Assembly (NCBI GenBank): GCA_024639405.1
Contig: JAHEIL010000002.1
Coordinates: forward strand, 1 to 64,000
DNA: 64,000 nt
Reading direction: 5' to 3'
Source of the DNA: Crocinitomicaceae bacterium
Lineage (GTDB): Bacteria > Bacteroidota > Bacteroidia > Flavobacteriales_D > Crocinitomicaceae
The notes under the pieces are model-generated. The model searched no databases. It saw only the letters and a program-made list of their open reading frames with translations, and was not told the DNA's origin. Below, piece by piece: positions 54,892-63,652 of this stretch. Every line of letters begins with the position of its first letter. Position 1 is the stretch's first letter. Position numbers and translations under genes: made by a program.

Positions 54892-55696
54892 AACTCTCTG
54901 GTATTATAAGTTCTAATTGTTGGATTTCTTTGCTGTCCACCTTATCATAATTTAAAGTGATATTTAACTTATTATTAGGCAACAGAACAGCAATCTCAAC
55001 TTCATTGGGGAAATTTATTCCATCCACTAATTGACGTGACAGATAATTGATGGTGACAGAAGCACTGTCAGAAGGACTTTCAATGTACATCCCTTTCAAA
55101 TCTCTTAAATTGGTGTCAATAAAATACTTAATTAAGATGTCTTCTTTTTGTCGGACACGCACAAAGCGATCAAAACGTTTCGCTTGACGCTTTCTGTGTG
55201 TTGATAATGTGTAAAAATCCTGGCCATGAATTTGAAAATATTTTTGAGTTGTATCGTAATCAAAAGGCAATCCCATCAGTATTTCTTCCAAATTAGAAAA
55301 CGAAAAATCAATGCCAAAATTGTTTTTAAAATAATCTAAACTTTGTTTGGAATAACATTTTTCGCGTTTATTCATCAATACAATTGAATCTTTGGTGACC
55401 AATGAATTAGCAATTGGTATTGCCGCGTAGGTGATCAAAGCATTGATAGCGCTGTCACGAACGATTCTGATAGATGTTTTAAAATTCAAATTACGATTTG
55501 TGTCCGAATAACTTGTCGCTAATTTCGCGTAAAAATAATGTGGTTTAACTGTTGCTAAACTATCCATTGTGTGAATTAAAACAGCTGTTTTCACCCGTTC
55601 CAAACGATCTAGTTTGAAAAGTTCCTTTGACCCGCCACAGGCTTGTAATACAAGTAATACAACCACGAAAAGTAACAACCTAAAAAATCGGATCAT
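54875..55696 (-). CDS. DUF4292 lipoprotein
   Basis: The 273-residue protein has a lipoprotein signal (LLLFVVVLLVLQACGGS, lipobox Cys20). Its family pattern is DUF4292: a beta-rich body with repeated strands (YFYAKLATSY, LNFKTSIRIVRDS, FGIDFSFSNLEEILMGLPFD), reminiscent of outer-membrane lipoprotein LolB or LolA folds. A role in lipid or lipoprotein handling is a structural guess. It overlaps the TPR lipoprotein gene upstream (17 bases) and the EnvC-like gene downstream. This trio is a recurring envelope gene group in Bacteroidota. Confidence 0.82.
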   Translation of the reverse strand: MIRFFRLLLFVVVLLVLQACGGSKELFKLDRLERVKTAVLIHTMDSLATVKPHYFYAKLATSYSDTNRNLNFKTSIRIVRDSAINALITYAAIPIANSLVTKDSIVLMNKREKCYSKQSLDYFKNNFGIDFSFSNLEEILMGLPFDYDTTQKYFQIHGQDFYTLSTHRKRQAKRFDRFVRVRQKEDILIKYFIDTNLRDLKGMYIESPSDSASVTINYLSRQLVDGINFPNEVEIAVLLPNNKLNITLNYDKVDSKEIQQLELIIPESYEECE

Positions 55697-57395
55697 AGTA
55701 TTTTTTGTTGGTGATTTTCTTTTGTAAATTTTTATTGGTTGCGCCCATTTTTAAAGCGCGTTCCCATAATTCAAGTGCTTTTGGAATTTCATTTGTAAAA
55801 AAGTAAGCATCTCCCAAATGCTCAATAATCAACTTATCACTTGCATCTTCAGTATAAGCAAGCTCAAAATAATTCAAAGCTTGACCATAGTTTCCCATCT
55901 GAAAACAAACAAAGCCTTTTGTATCAATAAAATGAACACTTTTAGGATTCAATTCACTGATTTCTTTCGCTAATTTAAAAGCATATTCTAAATCAATTTT
56001 AGCTAAAGCTAATCGGTAAGCATAATTGTTACGCAACAATAAACTTTGAGGGTCTTTAGCAATTGCTGCTTTGTAATTTTCTTTTCCTAATTCAAGTTGA
56101 TTTAAACAAAAATAAGCTTCCCCAATTTGCCCTAATAATTCAGCCTCAATAGAAGGATCATTCACAATAAGTTCTTTTCCATTTTTTAAAATCTCGATAG
56201 CTTCTTGGTATTTTTTTAATTGAACGGCACTTACTCCATTCAGCAAGTAAATGGTTGGAATCGTTGGAAACAACATCAAAGCTTTTTTACTGTCTTGATA
56301 TAATGTTTCAAAATTTCCAGATTGGTATTCCATCAATAAAACTTGGTTCCAAATTGGGTATTGATTTTGGTCAAATTCCAAGGCCTTTCTGTACGAATTC
56401 AATGCGTCATTTTCTTTATTTAAACGCAAATAGAAATCGCCTTGAATGGAATGTGCTTTTGCTTCTTTCGGATTATCACTCACCAATTGATTCACTAAAT
56501 TAAGCACAGACTCATCCAAAGATTTATTGGTTTCTAGCAATGAAATTAGAATTTTCATTCTTGTCTCAAAATCAACATCTTCACAGGAAAATGCCAATTT
56601 TAATTGTTCCATCGATTTGGAACGTTCATTTTTTTGGCGGTAAACATCTGCCAATGCTAAATGTGCTCGACCATTTTCGGGAGAAACTTTAACTAAATCT
56701 TCTAAAAGCGTAATCCCTTTTTCTTCATTTCCAGTTTGAAAATAAAATTCCACTAAAGTTCCCAATAATTGAGGATCGTTTGGAAGTTTTTTACGTGCAT
56801 TCACTAATTCAGCCAATGCTTTATCCGTTTGTTTTGCTTGGATATATAAACGGAATTTTTCAATCGTTAATTCAGGTTGTGAGCCTACTAAATCTTCTGT
56901 TTTACTTAATGCTTTGATGGCCTCGTTCCATTTTCCATCCTTTGCTAAACTTTCTGCATAACTATACATCCATTCAACATTTCTCGGTTCATTTTTTATC
57001 AATTTTTCAAATTGAACGTTGGCTTGAGCATATTTTTTTTGATCTACATACATGTATGCCAACTCTTCTGCATACCAAATGTTATTTGGATCGATAGTTG
57101 CTGCTTTTTGAATACAATCTGCGGATTTTGCTAAATCTTTTTTGCCTAAATAAATTTGAGACAAAGCATAATAAACGGCATCGTCTGTTTGTTTAACTGC
57201 TAAACACTGTTCAAAAGCACGAATTGCTTCATCGTATTGACCGGTTGTCTTGAAACGAATGCCTTCATGAAAATGTTGAATGTAAGCATAATCTGCAATT
57301 GAAATAACGGCTGTTGCTGTTTGAGTTTTTTTCACAACATTACAACTCACTAATAAAAGTGAACAAACAACAACAAACGTATACTTTAATTTCAT
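55680..57395 (-). CDS. TPR-repeat lipoprotein (571 aa)
   Basis: A lipoprotein signal (VVVCSLLLVSCNV, lipobox Cys18) is followed by tandem tetratricopeptide repeats over nearly the whole chain, for example GQYDEAIRAFEQCLAVKQTD, KKYAQANVQFEKLIKNEPRN and NYGQALNYFELAYTEDASD. TPR solenoids bind proteins, and the lipid anchor places it at a membrane facing the periplasm. It overlaps the nucleotidyltransferase gene by 4 bases and DUF4292 by 17, so all four genes from the nucleotidyltransferase to EnvC are probably co-translated. Confidence 0.88.
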   Translation of the reverse strand: MKLKYTFVVVCSLLLVSCNVVKKTQTATAVISIADYAYIQHFHEGIRFKTTGQYDEAIRAFEQCLAVKQTDDAVYYALSQIYLGKKDLAKSADCIQKAATIDPNNIWYAEELAYMYVDQKKYAQANVQFEKLIKNEPRNVEWMYSYAESLAKDGKWNEAIKALSKTEDLVGSQPELTIEKFRLYIQAKQTDKALAELVNARKKLPNDPQLLGTLVEFYFQTGNEEKGITLLEDLVKVSPENGRAHLALADVYRQKNERSKSMEQLKLAFSCEDVDFETRMKILISLLETNKSLDESVLNLVNQLVSDNPKEAKAHSIQGDFYLRLNKENDALNSYRKALEFDQNQYPIWNQVLLMEYQSGNFETLYQDSKKALMLFPTIPTIYLLNGVSAVQLKKYQEAIEILKNGKELIVNDPSIEAELLGQIGEAYFCLNQLELGKENYKAAIAKDPQSLLLRNNYAYRLALAKIDLEYAFKLAKEISELNPKSVHFIDTKGFVCFQMGNYGQALNYFELAYTEDASDKLIIEHLGDAYFFTNEIPKALELWERALKMGATNKNLQKKITNKKYYDPIF

Positions 57396-58402
57396 TCTTC
57401 TATAGTTGAATAATCTCCTAAACTTAAGTCTTTTGAAGTGCCAATAAATGCAGCATGAGAACCGATCATTGAATCTTTTAAGATAACTTGAACCAGTTCA
57501 GAATTTTGTTGAATATTTGAATTTGAAATAATTGAATGTACAACACGTGTGTTTTTTCCTAGAGAAACATGTGGTCCAACTACAGAATTTTCAATCACTA
57601 CACCTTCGCCAATAAAACATGGAGGAATGATAACAGAATCAATGATTTCTGCCGTAGGGGCTACCATCGGTAAATTTTTCTCAAAATCGTATTCTAATAC
57701 GCGTTGATTGGTTTGAACAGTCACCGCTTTATTTCCACAATCCAACCATTCAGACACTTCTCCTGGTTTAAATTTGTATCCTGCATTTGTTAATCGACGC
57801 AAGGCATCTGGTAATTGATACTCATTACTATTCATAATGTTGTTGTCAATCAAGTATTCCAATTCGGTGCGTAATTTAGCTCCATCCTTGAAATAATAAA
57901 TACCAATCATTGCCAAATCAGACACAAATTCTTGTGGTTTTTCAACGAAATCAATAATCTCACGATTTTCATTCATTTTAATTACACCAAAAGCACTCGG
58001 ATCTTCGATTTGTTTCACCCACAAAATTCCATCATCATTCGGATTAATTTTGAAATCTGCTTTGAATAAAGTATCCGCAAACGCAACAACAACAGGACCT
58101 TCCAATTTTTCTTTCGCACACAAAACAGCATGCCCTGTTCCCAATGGTTCTAATTGGTAATGAATGGATCCTTTTGCGCCTAATTTTTCTGCAACAGCAA
58201 TTAATTCTTTTTCAACTTCAATTCCAAAATCACCAATAACAAAAGCAATTTCATCTATTTTATCCGCACAAACAGCTGCGATATCTTCCACCAAACGATG
58301 AACAATTGGTTTTCCACCAACTGGAACTAATGGTTTTGGTGTAACTAAAGTATGTGGGCGAAGGCGACTACCGCGTCCCGCCATTGGAACTATTATTTTC
58401 AT
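57392..58402 (-). CDS. Sugar-phosphate nucleotidyltransferase
   Basis: The 336-residue protein starts with the NTP-transferase signature IIVPMAGRGSRLRPHT and TPKPLVPVGGKPIV. Further blocks are LGTGHAVLCAKE and VEKPQEFVSDLAMIGIYYF. After the catalytic domain (about 1-240), hexapeptide-like left-handed helix turns follow (VIIPPCFIGEGVVIENSVVG). It makes NDP-sugars for glycan synthesis; the sugar and nucleotide cannot be fixed, though glucose-1-phosphate thymidylyl- or mannose-type is likely. Its stop overlaps the TPR gene, and dut lies 42 bases upstream. Confidence 0.87.
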   Translation of the reverse strand: MKIIVPMAGRGSRLRPHTLVTPKPLVPVGGKPIVHRLVEDIAAVCADKIDEIAFVIGDFGIEVEKELIAVAEKLGAKGSIHYQLEPLGTGHAVLCAKEKLEGPVVVAFADTLFKADFKINPNDDGILWVKQIEDPSAFGVIKMNENREIIDFVEKPQEFVSDLAMIGIYYFKDGAKLRTELEYLIDNNIMNSNEYQLPDALRRLTNAGYKFKPGEVSEWLDCGNKAVTVQTNQRVLEYDFEKNLPMVAPTAEIIDSVIIPPCFIGEGVVIENSVVGPHVSLGKNTRVVHSIISNSNIQQNSELVQVILKDSMIGSHAAFIGTSKDLSLGDYSTIEE

Positions 58403-58444
58403 TTTTAATTTTTTTATTGGATGACTTTGATCGTCATTTACTAA

Positions 58445-58879
58445 TTATTTAATGCCAGTACTTCCAAAGCCTCCAGCTCCTCGATCAGTTTCTGTTAATA
58501 CTTCTACTTTTGACCATTCAGCTTGTTCAACTTTCGCGAAAACCAATTGTGCAATGCGCTCACCGTCTTCAATTGTAAAGGATGTATTGGATAAATTAAC
58601 TAAAATCACGCCAATTTCACCACGATAATCTGCATCGATTGTACCAGGTGAATTCAAAACCGTAATTCCGTTTTTAAATGCTAAACCACTTCTTGGACGA
58701 ACTTGACATTCATATCCAACGGGTAGTTCAATAAATAATCCTGTTTTAACCAACGCCCGTTCAAATGGAGCTAAAGTGATGGATTCTGATATGTTTGCCC
58801 TTACATCCATTCCAGCTGAAGCCAATGTTTCATATGCTGGAATTGCATGTTTGGACTGATTAATAATTTTAACCTGCAT
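58445..58879 (-). CDS. dut: dUTP diphosphatase
   Basis: Dut hydrolyses dUTP to dUMP, keeping uracil out of DNA and feeding ThyA. The 144-residue trimeric type shows all five motifs: [42 protein letters not shown] and [10 protein letters not shown] at the end. It lies between the flippase and the nucleotidyltransferase and has its own -7 element. Confidence 0.98.
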   Translation of the reverse strand: MQVKIINQSKHAIPAYETLASAGMDVRANISESITLAPFERALVKTGLFIELPVGYECQVRPRSGLAFKNGITVLNSPGTIDADYRGEIGVILVNLSNTSFTIEDGERIAQLVFAKVEQAEWSKVEVLTETDRGAGGFGSTGIK

Positions 58880-58896
58880 AATTCTTGAATTGACTT

Positions 58897-58904
58897 CAAA
58901 AATA
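58897..58904 (-). promoter_or_regulatory. -7 promoter element of dut
   Basis: The reverse strand reads TATTTTTG, matching TAnnTTTG, 17 bases before the dut ATG. No -33 TTG is seen. Confidence 0.45.
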
Positions 58905-58967
58905 CGAAAAAGAGAAATGGATTAATCGCCCATTTTTGTTAGTAATGAACAATTGATTTTTAACAAA

Positions 58968-60425
58968 CTATGCTGTTTTTCTAAAGAGTGATTTTTCTAA
59001 TTTGTAGACCATCAATAGATAGATTAAAATCAAACCATTGTTAAAGATTGTTTTGACTAAAAATGAAGAAAACAATTCAACTGTTGAAATAAAATACAAG
59101 CACAAAGCACCTACTAAATACAACATAAATTTCCGTAAATTATACGCAATTGGATAGTGTTTTTGTCCCAGTAAATACGATGCGACCATTTGCGAAGCGT
59201 AAACGATTAAAGTTGCCCATGCGCTCGCCATATAGCCGTAAAGTGGAATAAATACAACATTTAATACAACTGTTAAAATAGCACCACCAATCGCTATATA
59301 GGCTCCAAACTTGGTTTGTCCACTTAATTTGTACCAAATACTTTGGTTGTAATAAATTCCCAAGAAAACATTGGCTAACAATAATATTGGCACAACTTTT
59401 AAACCTACATAATAGGCTTCATTTCGAATAAATAACTTGAAAAAATCAATGTTTAAACTTACGACTAGAAACACCATACAAACCATTGCAATAAAAACAT
59501 TCATAACCTTGGCATAAACCTTGTTTTTATCTTGGTTTTTAAGTTGTGCAAAGAAAAAAGGTTCGGCAGCATAACGGTATGCTTGTAATAAAATTGTCAC
59601 CAACATCGCTAATTTATAGCAAGCACTGTAAATACCAACTTGTGCTTCTGCTATTTTTAGTGAAACCTGCGTTGAGCCATCGTATAAAATATGTTTCAAT
59701 AATATTCGATCCAATGTTTCATTTATGATTCCTGCAAACCCTGCAATAACTAATGGGAATGCGTACTTCAACATTTCTTTTGCCAAGGTACTATCAAAAT
59801 TAAAACGAAGGTGAAGAAAGTGTTTGTACAAAAGAATTGGTTTAACCAACGAAGCAAATAAATTCGCAAACAAGATAAACAACACACCTTCTTCAGGTCG
59901 AGCAGGATCAAATAAACCGAGCATAAACACCAAATTCAATAGGATGTTAACGGCAATCGAACTCATTTGAATTCCAGCAAATTTAAACGCTTTATTTTCA
60001 GCTCTAAGTTTTGCTAATGGCAAAGCAGTAACTGCGTCAACACAAACTATTGCCCCCAATAAAATAATGTATTCATTGTGGTCGGAATACAGCATTAAAT
60101 CTGCAATATTTTGATTGAAGAACAATAAAACTGCAAAAAACAACACGTTAATTCCTATTACGGTCAGAAAACTATTGACAAATACTTTTTCCTTATCTTC
60201 TTTATCTTGCAAGAATCTGAAAAAAGAAGTTTCCATGCCAAATGTCAACAAAACAACCAAAAAAGCTACCCAAGCGTACAATTCAGATACTACACCATAA
60301 TCTGACGGATTGGCAAATACGGCAGTGTAAAGCGGAACTAGTAAATAGTTCAACAATCGACCAACAATACTTGATAATCCATAGACGGCCGTTTGACCCA
60401 ATAATTGCTTGATTGGGTTCGCCAT
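58968..60425 (-). CDS. Polysaccharide flippase (MOP/MATE-like)
   Basis: The 485-residue protein has about fourteen hydrophobic helices with the oligosaccharide flippase pattern: QLLGQTAVYGLSSIVGRLLN at the start, LVPLYTAVFANPSDYGVVS, and FIPLYGYMASAWATLIVYAS in the second half. It likely moves lipid-linked sugars across the inner membrane. It is a second flippase, separate from that at 49544 and clearly different in sequence. Its ATG overlaps the enoyl-CoA hydratase stop by 1 base. Together with the NDP-sugar gene it suggests glycan production. Confidence 0.88.
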   Translation of the reverse strand: MANPIKQLLGQTAVYGLSSIVGRLLNYLLVPLYTAVFANPSDYGVVSELYAWVAFLVVLLTFGMETSFFRFLQDKEDKEKVFVNSFLTVIGINVLFFAVLLFFNQNIADLMLYSDHNEYIILLGAIVCVDAVTALPLAKLRAENKAFKFAGIQMSSIAVNILLNLVFMLGLFDPARPEEGVLFILFANLFASLVKPILLYKHFLHLRFNFDSTLAKEMLKYAFPLVIAGFAGIINETLDRILLKHILYDGSTQVSLKIAEAQVGIYSACYKLAMLVTILLQAYRYAAEPFFFAQLKNQDKNKVYAKVMNVFIAMVCMVFLVVSLNIDFFKLFIRNEAYYVGLKVVPILLLANVFLGIYYNQSIWYKLSGQTKFGAYIAIGGAILTVVLNVVFIPLYGYMASAWATLIVYASQMVASYLLGQKHYPIAYNLRKFMLYLVGALCLYFISTVELFSSFLVKTIFNNGLILIYLLMVYKLEKSLFRKTA

Positions 60426-61201
60426 TAAGCTCTAAAATTTGGTTTTCTTTTTTCTAAAAATGCAGTTGTTCCTTCTTTGAAATCAGCTGTTCCAAAAGAC
60501 AAGCCAAACTCTTCAATTTCGACAGCAAAACCATCCTTTCCATCCACGAAATTAGCGTTAATTGAACGGATCGCTGCAGCGATTGCAGTTGCAGAATTAC
60601 CAAGAATTTTCGATGCGATTTCTTCTGCTTTTGCTAATAATTCTTCCTGTTCAACAACATGGTTCACCAATCCCCATGTCAACGCTTCATCTGCTTTGAT
60701 CATTGCAGCTGTAAAAACCAACTCATTTGCTTTTCCTCGACCAACCAATTGAGTCAATCGTTGTGTTCCGCCATATCCAGGGATAACACCTAATGAAACT
60801 TCTGGTAATCCCATTTTTGCATTGGATGATGCCACGCGAATGTGCGCTGCCATTGCCAATTCCAATCCCCCACCAAGTGCAAATCCATTGATTGCCGCAA
60901 TAACTGGTTTATTCATATTTTCAATAAACGAAAACAATGTTTCTTGACCTTTTTGAGCTAATTCGCCACCTTGAGCGATCGTGAAATCAGCAAATTCTTT
61001 GATATCTGCACCTGCAACAAATGATTTCTCACCAGAACCAGTTAAAATAACCACCCCTATTTCAGGTGTTTCATTTGCTGATTTCAATGCAAGATGTAAT
61101 TCTTCAATAGTAAGTTTATTTAAAGCATTTAATTGAGCAGGACGATTAATCGTAATTGTTAATATCTGCCCTTTTTGTTCTGTTAATAGTGTTGTATACA
61201 T
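60425..61201 (-). CDS. Enoyl-CoA hydratase
   Basis: A 258-residue crotonase-fold protein. The CoA/oxyanion loop is SFVAGADIKEF (60-70). Both catalytic glutamates of true hydratases are present, Glu114 in GGGLELAM and Glu134 in MGLPEVSLG, and GVIPGYGGTQRL follows. It adds water to trans-2-enoyl-CoA in fatty acid oxidation or butyrate-type metabolism. It lies between hemJ (2-base gap) and the flippase (1-base overlap), an unrelated pair, so the operon seems mixed. No other beta-oxidation gene is present. Confidence 0.93.
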   Translation of the reverse strand: MYTTLLTEQKGQILTITINRPAQLNALNKLTIEELHLALKSANETPEIGVVILTGSGEKSFVAGADIKEFADFTIAQGGELAQKGQETLFSFIENMNKPVIAAINGFALGGGLELAMAAHIRVASSNAKMGLPEVSLGVIPGYGGTQRLTQLVGRGKANELVFTAAMIKADEALTWGLVNHVVEQEELLAKAEEIASKILGNSATAIAAAIRSINANFVDGKDGFAVEIEEFGLSFGTADFKEGTTAFLEKRKPNFRA

Positions 61202-61203
61202 CT

Positions 61204-61737
61204 TTATTTTCTTAGTCTTTTATACATTTTTATTCCAAGCATTAATCCAATTGCAACGGCAAAAAAGCCTATTGTTCCTTTTATCCAATTAAAACTATCT
61301 TTCATTACAACTAAAAACACGATAGCTACGAGCGCTAATGTGGCTACTTCATTCCAAATTCTTAATCCATTTGATTTCCAATTAAAGATACCTTTTTTCA
61401 AATCGTTCATGATCTTTTGACACACAAAATGATAGATTAACAACATTCCGACAAAAGCTAACTTTAAATGCATCCACGGAGCAGATAAATAATACGTTGA
61501 ATTTAAAAAAAGCATCCAAATTCCAAAAATTAAGGTTAAAACCATTGCTGGAGTAGTAATAATCCACCATAATTTTTTTTCCATCACCTCAAACTGCTCT
61601 GATAATATTTTACGCGTAACCGCTTCCTTTTCTTGCGCTTCTGTATGGTAAATAAACAAGCGGACAATGTAAAAAAGTCCCGCAAACCAACTAACTACAA
61701 AAATTATATGAAGTGCTTTTACTGTATTAATATCCAT
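61204..61737 (-). CDS. hemJ: HemJ-type protoporphyrinogen IX oxidase (CopD/UPF0093 family)
   Basis: The 177-residue integral membrane protein has four to five helices and HemJ features: VKALHIIFVVSWFAGLFYIVR (6-26) with His10 as a likely heme ligand, and WMHLKLAFVGMLLIYHF with a second conserved His. HemJ carries out the penultimate heme step in bacteria lacking HemG or HemY. The CopD copper-resistance family shares this fold, but length and motifs favour HemJ. Full promoter upstream; it heads a minus-strand unit divergent from lysS. Confidence 0.88.
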   Translation of the reverse strand: MDINTVKALHIIFVVSWFAGLFYIVRLFIYHTEAQEKEAVTRKILSEQFEVMEKKLWWIITTPAMVLTLIFGIWMLFLNSTYYLSAPWMHLKLAFVGMLLIYHFVCQKIMNDLKKGIFNWKSNGLRIWNEVATLALVAIVFLVVMKDSFNWIKGTIGFFAVAIGLMLGIKMYKRLRK

Positions 61738-61741
61738 GCGA

Positions 61742-61770
61742 TAAAGATACGATAAAAATTAGTGACGCAA
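61742..61770 (-). promoter_or_regulatory. Promoter of hemJ
   Basis: On the reverse strand TTG (61770-61768) and TATCTTTA (61749-61742) are 18 bases apart; the -7 box differs from consensus only in the last base. It is 4 bases from the hemJ ATG, so the transcript may be leaderless. Confidence 0.55.
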
Positions 61771-61819
61771 AAATTGGTTGAAATTTTAACACTAGAAAGA
61801 AAACTAAGTGCTAAAATCC

Positions 61820-61847
61820 TTGCTTTCATTGTTCTTTCGTATCTTTG
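61820..61847 (+). promoter_or_regulatory. Promoter of lysS
   Basis: TTG (61820-61822) and TATCTTTG (61840-61847) are 17 bases apart, a textbook Bacteroidota promoter. The ATG at 61867 is 19 bases downstream, which excludes the upstream in-frame start at 61762. Confidence 0.8.
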
Positions 61848-61866
61848 TTGCCTTAAAAAATATAAC

Positions 61867-63573
61867 ATGAGTGCATTTGAACTTTCCGAACAAGAAATTC
61901 AGCGTAGAGAATCGTTGAATAAACTACGTGAAATGGGAATCAATCCCTATCCTGCTGATTTATACCCAGTGAGCGATTACGCTGCTGAATTAAAGAAGCA
62001 ATTCGTAGATGGAAAGCAGGTTTGCATTGCTGGAAGAATGATGAGTCAACGTGTAATGGGTAAAGCTTCATTCGCAGAATTACAAGATTCTTCTGGCAGA
62101 ATTCAAGTGTATTTCAACCGCGATGAAATTTGTCCAGGTGAAGATAAAACCTTGTACAATGACGTATTTAAAAAATTATTGGACTTAGGTGATTTCATCG
62201 GTGTTAAAGGATATGTTTTCAAAACACAAGTAGGTGAAACATCTATTCATGTGCAAGAATTTACACTTTTAAGTAAATCATTAAAACCGTTGCCACTTCC
62301 AAAAATAGATGCAGAAGGCAAAATACACGATGCGTTTACTGATCCTGAAATGCGTTACAGACAACGTTATGCTGATTTAGTCGTAAATCCTCAGGTAAAA
62401 GATATTTTCATCAAACGAACAAAATTGTTCTCTGCAATGCGTCAATTTTTCAATGACGCTGGATATATGGAAGTTGAAACTCCTGTTTTGCAATCCATTC
62501 CTGGTGGCGCAGCTGCTCGTCCGTTTGTGACACACCACAACGCTTTAGACATTCCTTTGTACATGCGTATTGCGAATGAATTGTACTTGAAACGATTAAT
62601 TGTTGGTGGATTTGATGGTGTGTACGAATTTTCTAAAAACTTTAGAAATGAAGGGATGGATCGCACGCATAACCCTGAATTTACAGCAATGGAAATCTAT
62701 GTTTCGTACAAAGATTACAATTGGATGATGGATTTCACGGAACGACTTTTAGAACATTGTGCAATTGAAGTGAACGGTTCTTCTGAAACAACATTTGGAG
62801 AACATACAATAAACTTTAAAGCACCATACAAACGTGTAACGATGCGTCAATCAATTATTGATTTCACAGGATTTGATATTGCTGGGAAAACGGAAGAAGA
62901 ATTGTTTGAAGCTGCAAAAAGTATGGGAATTGCTGTTGATTCAACAATGGGTAAAGGAAAATTAATCGATGAAATTTTTGGGGAGAAATGTGAAGGAAAC
63001 TACATTCAACCAACTTTTATCACTGATTATCCAAAAGAAATGTCGCCATTGTGTAAAGAACACCGCGATAATCCTGAGCTAACAGAACGCTTTGAATTAA
63101 TGGTTTGTGGAAAAGAAGTTGCCAATGCTTATTCTGAATTAAACGATCCAATCGATCAACGTGAACGCTTTGAAGAACAAGTACGTTTATCTGAAAAAGG
63201 AGACGATGAAGCGGGACAATTCATCGATTATGATTTCTTGCGCTCCCTGGAATACGGAATGCCGCCAACATCTGGCTTAGGCATTGGTATGGACCGATTA
63301 ATTATGTATTTAACCAACAATCCTTCGATTCAAGAAGTATTGTTCTTCCCACAAATGCGTCCAGAAGTTCACCAACAAAAAGTGGAACTAAGTGACAATG
63401 AAAAATTCATCTTTGATAGTTTACAAAAAGAACAAAAGATGGCACTTTTACGCTTGAAAGAATTGGTTAATTTAAGTAACAAAGCGTGGGATGTAAGTGT
63501 TAAAAATCTTACGAAACAAGGCTTAGTTAAAGTGACTAAAATTGACGAAGAATTATTAATAGAAATTCTGTAA
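61867..63573 (+). CDS. lysS: Lysyl-tRNA synthetase (class II)
   Basis: LysRS charges tRNA-Lys. Starting at the ATG at 61867, the protein has 568 residues. An N-terminal OB-fold binds the anticodon (about 50-160, with VCIAGRMMSQRVMGKASFAE). The class II core shows motif 2 as FRNEGMDRTHNPEFTAMEIY and motif 3 as GLGIGMDRLIMYLTN. A C-terminal extension of about 65 residues goes beyond E. coli LysS (505) and is seen in many Bacteroidota. Own promoter and terminator, single-gene unit. Confidence 0.97.
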   Translation: MSAFELSEQEIQRRESLNKLREMGINPYPADLYPVSDYAAELKKQFVDGKQVCIAGRMMSQRVMGKASFAELQDSSGRIQVYFNRDEICPGEDKTLYNDVFKKLLDLGDFIGVKGYVFKTQVGETSIHVQEFTLLSKSLKPLPLPKIDAEGKIHDAFTDPEMRYRQRYADLVVNPQVKDIFIKRTKLFSAMRQFFNDAGYMEVETPVLQSIPGGAAARPFVTHHNALDIPLYMRIANELYLKRLIVGGFDGVYEFSKNFRNEGMDRTHNPEFTAMEIYVSYKDYNWMMDFTERLLEHCAIEVNGSSETTFGEHTINFKAPYKRVTMRQSIIDFTGFDIAGKTEEELFEAAKSMGIAVDSTMGKGKLIDEIFGEKCEGNYIQPTFITDYPKEMSPLCKEHRDNPELTERFELMVCGKEVANAYSELNDPIDQRERFEEQVRLSEKGDDEAGQFIDYDFLRSLEYGMPPTSGLGIGMDRLIMYLTNNPSIQEVLFFPQMRPEVHQQKVELSDNEKFIFDSLQKEQKMALLRLKELVNLSNKAWDVSVKNLTKQGLVKVTKIDEELLIEIL

Positions 63574-63592
63574 TACTACTTTATTAATTTAT

Positions 63593-63632
63593 AAAAGGCT
63601 GTTCAAGAAATTATTGAACAGCCTTTTTTTTG
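63593..63632. terminator. Bidirectional terminator after lysS
   Basis: AAAGGCTGTTCAA (63594-63606) pairs with TTGAACAGCCTTT (63614-63626) and is flanked by A- and T-runs, so it can end both lysS and the convergent ATPase gene. Confidence 0.9.
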
Positions 63633-63652
63633 AAGTATTTTTCATAAATGAT

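Noticed and set aside
61762-61866. Upstream in-frame start for lysS
   Set aside because: The lysS promoter (TTG, 17 bases, TATCTTTG) lies inside this stretch, and family alignment starts at the MSAFELSEQE segment.
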